From positions 200,767,050 to 200,831,049 of the forward strand of contig NC_133662.1 in NCBI RefSeq assembly GCF_037893015.1: DNA of 64,000 nt, written 5' to 3'. Positions 55,755-64,000 of this stretch are shown here, piece after piece (the first letter of the stretch is position 1; each line of letters begins with the position of its first letter). The position numbers and the translations under genes are program-made. The notes under the pieces were generated by a model. It was not told the origin of the DNA. It was given only the letters and a program-made list of their open reading frames with translations, and did not search any database. Origin of the DNA: Macrotis lagotis (taxonomy: Eukaryota > Chordata > Mammalia > Peramelemorphia > Peramelidae).

Positions 55755-57085
55755 AAGAAAAGTCCTTAAATTTTTGAAAAACTTAAGTAGCAATCAAGCA
55801 CTCAGAGACATAGCCGTTCAAGATAGGATTAAAAGAGATATCATATGTGATAAATTTCTAGTTTACAATAAGGACTTAATAAGTGTTTTTTCCTACTTTT
55901 AAATAAGTGGTTCAGATAGTAAGTGCTATCAAAATTAAGAGGGGTCGTTTTTGACAAGTTTATCCGGCATTATTGAAGGAAAGAGTTGATATAGGTAGAA
56001 TTTTTACAGTTGAAAAGGAGAGGAGGACACTGTGGGAAAAGGTATATAGACAGGAAACTTAAGAGATAATAGGTAAATCAGTTTGGTAGCAGAGGTTCAT
56101 TGTTAAAAAGGAATGGGAAATAAAGTAGAGGGCTTTGAATGCCTCCATAAGGATTTAGATTTATTTTATAGGCAATATAGAACCATAGGATAATTTATTC
56201 TTTGACCAAGGGAATGGCATGCTCTGAGAGGGGTTTTAACATAATTAATCGTACAGTGGTATCTACTGGATTAAAACAGAAACCAATTAATAGGTGGCTG
56301 AAACTTCCAGGTATAAAGAAATAAGAAGACTTTGACTTAAAAAGAAATAACGTGCAGTAACACATACTTACATAGATCTACATAAAGTAGTGTGCTCTGA
56401 TGAAGGCAAAAGATGTCTCTAGGTTTTGAGACTAAGAAAATATTAATGATAATAATGGAAGGAAGGAAATCAGAAAGAATTTCAGCTTGGAGAATATGTG
56501 ATGAGGTAGTAAAAATAAAAGTAATTGAATTAGTAATTAAGGGGAGACCTCATCAGTAAGTCAATTATAATAATCACACCACATTGTTTTTGCCATTTCT
56601 AACATTGTACTTAGCATGATAGTCTCATGTCGCCAACTTATCTTCTTCTCTAGCATCTTTCATTACTTCTGTCCTACACTGCTATCTTTTCTGTCACTGT
56701 TTTGGGTTCTGCCGTCACTGACTTTCTTCTGTTGTCCTTGGAATTCTGTAGTGTTTCTATCTTCCTTTCTGTATTAACTCAAATCAGTAGATGGACAGTG
56801 TAAAGAGGAAATGGTGAATGATATTCAGTAAGTAACAGGATGAGCATTAAGCTACATTTACTGCCATTTAGACTTGTACCATTTTCAGTCACTCTGGTCT
56901 AATATGTGACAAACTTAAAAAGAAATTTCTTGTACTAGTCACTACATTAAGTGCAGGAAGTAGAATGGTAAAAGACAGCTCCTATTTTCAAGAAATTCAA
57001 GAGTCTTAAGGGCGGGGGACAACCTAGAAATTACTATGTGCAAGCAAGCTGTAGCTAGGATAAAACAGAAATAGTCAACAGAGGG
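55755..57085. other. Intron 4 DNA, nothing firm
   Basis: AT-rich. Some stretches (56,020-56,300) resemble the unclassified ancient repeat, but too weakly to call. Confidence 0.35.
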
Positions 57086-57089
57086 GAGG

Positions 57090-58540
57090 CATTATAATAA
57101 AGAGGGATTGGGAAGGGCTTTCTGTAGAAAATGAGACTTTATCTGGAACTTGAAGGAAAGCAGGAAGCAGATCATTCCAGACATGGGAGACAGCCAGTAG
57201 AAATGCCTTCAATTTAGGACATAGAACTTTTTCAAGGAACAGTAAAGAGGCAAATGTCACTGGATAGAGGAGTACATACAGAAAGAATAAAAGTATATAA
57301 GAAAATTGGAAAAGTGGGGATTGGGGGAGGACTTAGTTATGAAGGATTTTGAATGCCACAAAGGATTTTAAATTTGATTCTAGTGATGATAGGAAGTCAC
57401 TGGTATTTTTTCAATGGGGAGGTGACATTGTCAGACCTGTACTTTAGATCACTCTAACAGCTGAGTAAAGAATAGACTGGTGACAGGAAAACTAACCAGC
57501 ATGGAATTGGAATGATATTGGTATGAGGTGCTGAGGACTAGCACCGGGGTGGTAGCAGTGTCAGGAGAGAAAAAAGAAATATCCAAAAGATATTGGCAAG
57601 AGAGCCAGCTTTTGTCAACGATCAGATAACTGGGGAAAGAATTGGGTAACTGGGAGGATGGGAGTGCCACCCTCAACAAGTTTCTGTAGGAAGCCTTTCC
57701 TAACTCCTCTTAATCTTAATCCTTTCCTTTGTTACTTATTCCCTTTATATTCTATATATAGCTTGTTGGCACATATGAGCTCCTGAAGGGAAGGACTATC
57801 TTTTGTCTTTTTTTATATCCCCCAGAGCTTTACACCAACTGGTGCATAGTAGGCACTTAAATGTTTATTGACTGACTTGACAGTACTGGGGAAGTTTGGA
57901 AGAAGAGAGCATTTGGAGAAAAAATAAGGAATTTAGTTTTGGACATGATTAGTTTAAGATATTTACAGGAATCCAGTTCAAGCTACCTGATAGTCTTTGG
58001 AGATTTAATACTGGAGGTCAGCAGAGAAATTAGGGCTGGATAAGTAATTTGAGAATCATCATTATGGGAGTTGAGGAGCTCATCAAATTAAGTAGTATAG
58101 TGGGAAAAAGAGAATTGGGCCCAGGGAAGGGGGGGGGGGGATCCACATGGTAAGTGGGCATGACCTGATTGAAGATTCAGTAAAACTGACTGAGAAGGAG
58201 CATTTAGATTAGGTAGGAGGAGAATTAAGGGAGAGTAGTGTCATACAAACTTAGAGAAAGGGAACTATTAGGGAGAAGAGGGTGATCAGCAGAGTCAAAA
58301 GCTTCAGAGAGATGTAGAAGAATGATAGCTGAGAAGGCTATTATTTTGGCAATGAAGGGATCATTAGCAAATTGGAAGAAAGAAGTTTCAATTGAATAAT
58401 GAGGTCAGAAGCTAGACTATAGCATTAGGAAGAGAATGAGAGGAAGGGAAGTAGAGATATAGATTGTAAACAGCCTTCTCCAGAATTTTAGCCAGAAGAG
58501 GGAGAACAGATAATGAGGCAATAGATATTGGGGATGTTTT
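57090..58540 (+). repeat. Ancient purine-rich repeat with L2-like inset
   Basis: Phrases GACCTGTACTTTAGATCACT and GATCACTCTAACAGCTGAG belong to a widespread ancient mammalian repeat. An L2-like 3' end sits inside at 57,685-57,885 (CTGAAGGGAAGGACTATC and GTGCATAGTAGGCACTTAAA). A poly-G run lies at 58,130-58,140. Confidence 0.45.
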
Positions 58541-58557
58541 TTGAGGATTTCAAATTA

Positions 58558-58976
58558 GTTTTGTTGTTGTGTAGTCATTTCAGTCACGGTCTAATTCCTC
58601 ATGACCCCATTTGACTTGTTTTTTTGTTTTTGTTTTTTTTGGCAAGGCAGTTAAGTGACATGCCCAAGGTTACACAGCTAGGTAATTATTGAGTGTCTAA
58701 GATTGGATTTGAACTCAGGTCCTCCTGACTCCAGGGTCAGTGCTCTGTCCACTGTGCCACCTAGCTGCCCTGAGTTTTCTTGCTAAAGATAATGAAATGG
58801 TTTGCCACCTCCTTCTTCAGCTCATTTTACAGATGAGGAAACTGAGGCAAACAGGTTTCAGGAACTACCTCAAGGTCACATAGCTAGTAAGTATCCGCAG
58901 ACATTTGAACTCAGGAAGGTGAGTCTCCCAGACTTTTGGCCCAGCTCTCTATCACTGAGCTACCACCCTAAAGTTG
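58558..58976 (-). repeat. THER-like CORE-SINE, reverse, split by an insertion
   Basis: The 3' end (GTAGTCATTTCAGTCACGGT, CATGACCCCATTTG) and the rest (TGAGTTTTCTTGCTAAAGAT, GATGAGGAAACTGAGGCAAA) are separated by a younger short SINE at 58,612-58,771. Confidence 0.85.
58612..58771 (-). repeat. Short tRNA-type SINE nested in CORE-SINE
   Basis: Reverse copy with a T/G-rich tail and the head GTGCCACCTAGCTGCCC. Being nested, it is younger than the element around it. Confidence 0.88.
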
Positions 58977-59165
58977 TAGCCTGAGCCTTATAGGAGAGAT
59001 GAAACCTGAATACTAATCAAGTTTACATAGAACTTGAATTTATTTTTACTGGTTTTGGACTTTGAGGAATGAAGTTGAATTTTTATCTTAGGATTTAAGA
59101 GTTTAAGTGTACAACATGAAAAAATCACACATTTAACCCCCAAATTCTGTTCTGGTTTTGTTTAG

Positions 59166-60655
<1,490 letters not shown>

Positions 60656-61659
60656 TAAAAATCTTATTTGTTTGAATGTGTCAGAGCAAGCCTTGATAGT
60701 AAAATTATTTTCATTAGTGTTCATCATAGTGTTTATATCTACTTTCTTAAAGTATTCAGAGACTTGAGAACAAAAATTCGTGCTGATTGGAAAGGGGAAT
60801 TACTGAGAGAGAGAAGTCCTGGAGGGATGGTGGAAAAAGAGTGAAAAACTAAGTGATACACTCAACACATCAGAAAGAAAATCATAAAGAAATTTTCTGT
60901 TTCCTGAACTAATAGGTATTTCAGTTCACCATCAAAGTTTCAGTTCAGTTTCACTATCAAAAATTATATTTTAGTGTAGACGGAAATTAATCTTGACTAA
61001 AATGTTGTATCATAAATATTTCAGTAGGATAACTTATAATAAAGTTCTGACCAAGATTGAGAAATTTTAAAAATGAAAGAAATCATACCTCCCTCTTACA
61101 ACACAGCTTTATGTTAAACCTCTTTGTTTCTGTTTTAAAATTAAAGCTCTAATCTTTCAAAGAATAATGTAACATCAATAATTAAAAACCCTTGGAAATG
61201 GAATTAACATGAACTACATATGCCTAATATAGCCAGTACATTCTATCACAAATTGTACCCACTTTTCATGCAGAATATGCAATTCCTGCTTGGGAAGCTT
61301 TTATTTTGAATCAAGCTCTGAATAGATTTTTTTTCTTTGGGGGCTGTGGGTATATGTGAACCATGATGAAAATACAGTCTTAAACTGATTGTGGGTAAAG
61401 CTGTAAACATGCCTATATAATTTTCCTTTTTCTTTTTTTGGTTTTGTAGCAAGTTTTAATTACAGAATGGTGGTTCTTACTTTCAAGCTCATGGGAGACC
61501 TATGTTGATATTCAAATGTAGAATGTATTTAAAACTTCATGTTATCACAATTTATAGCTGTATATTCTAGTCTGTATCATATAATGTATATATGTACATA
61601 TAATTATATAACTATATATCTGCCTGAATAGCTGAAGATGTTCAAGTATCATTAATTAT

Positions 61660-61810
61660 TAATTATATTTCCATAAACTATTGCCATATATTGTTTTATT
61701 TGATCATCACAGCAATCCTTTCAAGTAGATGTTAAAAATAAGATTGAATTCATGAAGAAATTGAGACTCAGGTTAAGCGCTTTGTTGAAGATAAAGATAG
61801 GAATAGAATG
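61660..61810 (-). repeat. MIR-like fragment, reverse
   Basis: TTTGATCATCACAGCAATCC and ATGAAGAAATTGAGACTCAG. Confidence 0.55.
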
Positions 61811-62299
61811 AAAGTTTTTAAGTTTTATTGATACTTTTAAATAATCACTAAATTTCCCAATAACTTACCTTATGCAACAAATAAATATAGTTAAGCATAG
61901 CAAAAGAAACTGTCTTGTCGATGGCCTGACATTCTGCACAAGTGGCCTGGAGCTCCTCACCTGAGAGGAATGGAACTAAAACATTCTTGTTCTGATCTCC
62001 AATGTTCTTTCCACTACAGTGTAACTGTTTCTTCATTCAGCAGTAATTTATTGAGACCAGTGAGATACAAACCATTGTTATATCATGTGGGAAATGCAGA
62101 AATGAGGAAGACATTATCCTTTCCTCTATAAGTTTATCATCTAGTAGTGGAGTTGAAATAGTTATAACCTTAGGAGGAATGTGTTAAGTCCCATAGAGTG
62201 TTTTGGAACCTCAGAAGGAAGGAATCACTTATTTTGGGATAGTTAAGGATTAGAGAGACCTTCTGAAAGGTAGCAGTATTGAGGAATAGTGTGATATAT

Positions 62300-62525
62300 C
62301 AACAGCAACAACAGCAATAATAATCATCACATAACAGAAATTTATAGATGATTTTAAGGATTGTTTAATGCTTTATAGACATTCCTTTTAGCCACCCTGT
62401 GAGGTAAGTACTGCAGGTTTTCCATTTTATAGCTGAGGAAGCTAATCCTCAAAGAGGTCTTTCTCCCCTTACCTATGGTCTCTCAGCTGGTAAGTTTCAG
62501 TGGTGGAATTTGGATTCAAGATTAA
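62300..62525 (-). repeat. MIR SINE, reverse
   Basis: TTTTATAGCTGAGGAAGCTA, TCTCAGCTGGTAAGTTTCAG and GGAATTTGGATTCAAG. Confidence 0.7.
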
Positions 62526-62599
62526 TGGATGGTAACACTAGAAAAAGTTAAAGCTAGCTCACATACAGAACCTAAGATTAGGTTTAGGATTTTTTGGCT

Positions 62600-62960
62600 T
62601 TGGCAGTCCATTAGAATTTTTTTAAAAAAGTAAGGGAATCATGCTTAAGGAAATTAATTTGGCAGCAGAACTATAGGTTGCAGTAGAAGAAGAGTTTAGG
62701 AGGCTGATGCCAGGTGGCATAAAGACAGTATCATTGGAAATGGCAAGAAGTAGACATTGTAGAGAGAGAATGATAGGCCTCTAATGACTAACTGTAAATG
62801 AGGAGAAAGGAGAAATAGCCTCTAATTTTGTAACCTATATTACTGGAATAATAACAGCTAATATTTATATGCTGCTTTAATATTTACAAAGAATGCTAAA
62901 TATGTTAACTAATTTGAAATAATGATAATGCTATTTAAAGTACTAGGAAGAAATAGCTTC
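62600..62960 (+). repeat. Ancient purine-rich repeat, unclassified
   Basis: AATTTGGCAGCAGAACTATA and the following text continue the family seen at 57,090-58,540. Confidence 0.35.
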
Positions 62961-63664
62961 AGAGATAATGTGGTCAGTTTTGGACTCAGTGAATTTCAAG
63001 TGTAGGCAGTACTTTAATAAGTAAAGAATGGAAATACAGATCCTCATCTTGGGGCTTTAGATTTTTTTTGAGAGGGGGATAGTCATTTATATAAAAACAG
63101 CAGCTACAATCTTGAATGGGTAAAACATCAGAAAAAGTAAAAGTAAAAAACATTTTATGAAAAGGAGATTTCTAAGACCCTTATAATTTTAACCATTTCA
63201 GTTGCCCAGTGAACTTTAGTAAGAGAACATCTGGGTTTGTGTACTAGCTCTTAGAGGGCATAGTTGGTTTAATTAATCCACAGATTTCTGGACTAATTTG
63301 TTGAAAATTCTCTCATGGATCCTGGAGCCTTTCTAAATGTTTTAAAAGATACCTTTAGGGAATTTCACTTCTGAGATGAAATTAGAAACATAACAGTTTC
63401 AAGGAAAAGTCTTTAGAGCACTGAGAAAAATTGTGACTATTATTAAAGACTTGTTTTTCTCTGTAGTGAGGGAAAGAAACCCTTGTAATTTGAACCATCC
63501 TCAGCCTGTGTATGATATTTATCAAGTCTTTCTTGAGTCAGGTACTAGAGGCACAAATTAGTCAAACTTCTCCCTATGGCTTATTCTTATTGGATGATGA
63601 TCCCAGGTAAGACATTAAGCTGAAAAGAGGTTCATTATTGGATTACTACATAATGCTATAGAAT

Positions 63665-63898
63665 AAGGGACAGCTTGGTGGTGCAGTGGATAGATGAATG
63701 GTCATAAAGACTTGATTTCAAATTTGGCCTCAGACACTAACTATATGATACTGAGCAAGTCATTAAGCCCTATTTGCCTCTGTTTCCTTATCTATAGAGT
63801 GATCTGGGAGAAGGAAATAGTAACCCATCTTCTTTGCCAAGAAAACCCCAGTTGGGATCACAAAGAGTCATGTACAACTGAAGTGACTAAACAACAAC
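63665..63898 (+). repeat. THER-like CORE-SINE, near full length
   Basis: Head GGTGGTGCAGTGGATAGATG, middle GTTTCCTTATCTATAGAGTG, tail CCAAGAAAACCCCAGTTGGG then AAAGAGTCATGTACAACTGA. It gives the full tail lacking in the copy at 36,690. Confidence 0.85.
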
Positions 63899-64000
63899 AG
63901 CAGAATAGGATATTTAGAAATATTAAAAAAAAGAACTCAAAAAATAATTATGATGGATGATTATGTGGGTTGATGTGAAAATTATGAAAAATGTTACATC

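Larger units (their letters stand above)
54490..59165. other. SLC35A3: Intron 4 of SLC35A3
   Basis: A 4.7-kb intron filled mostly by SINEs, MIR pieces and an old purine-rich repeat. No extra exon is needed. Confidence 0.9.

Overview
The window looks like nuclear DNA of a marsupial mammal, and I favour an Australian lineage only weakly. The evidence is dozens of tRNA-type SINEs of marsupial design, long SINEs with an RTE-type tail, THER-like CORE-SINEs, marsupial-style L1 and ORF1-only (HAL1-like) LINE pieces, RTE-clade reverse-transcriptase fossils, and one spliced gene in AT-rich DNA. No bacterial, plasmid or phage feature is present, and most short open frames are chance or repeat-derived.

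The only protein-coding gene I can support is SLC35A3, the Golgi UDP-N-acetylglucosamine transporter, on the + strand. A CpG island (about 21,110-22,350) holds a TATA-less promoter with adjacent ETS and YY1-type motifs and a probable non-coding exon 1 ending at 21,995. Coding exons lie at 42,081-42,285 (ATG at 42,099), 54,131-54,285, 54,367-54,489, 59,166-59,337 and 60,504-60,622. They join in frame to give residues 1-252. About 73 C-terminal residues must lie beyond position 64,000.

Layout: 1-17,900 is intergenic and repeat-rich, with a nested LINE composite at about 6,930-10,870 and a candidate solo LTR at about 12,585-13,248. At 17,939-20,728 lies a 67-bp tandem array of about 41 units, ending about 400 bp before the CpG island. 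It contains two adjacent 1,072-bp (16-unit) blocks that differ, by my reading, at one base. The CpG island carries a 31-bp array, a 19-bp array and a CGG run, followed by a 340-bp CT tract. Intron 1 (21,996-42,080) holds two RTE fossils, many SINEs and a U6 retropseudogene. Intron 2 (42,286-54,130) holds a foldback SINE hairpin and an L1/HAL1-like composite. The last introns hold SINEs, MIRs and older repeats.

The most unusual structure is the 67-bp array. On the minus strand nearly every unit carries a near-perfect 5' splice-site motif, and the array lies where a promoter-upstream antisense transcript from the CpG island would run. Any function is inference.
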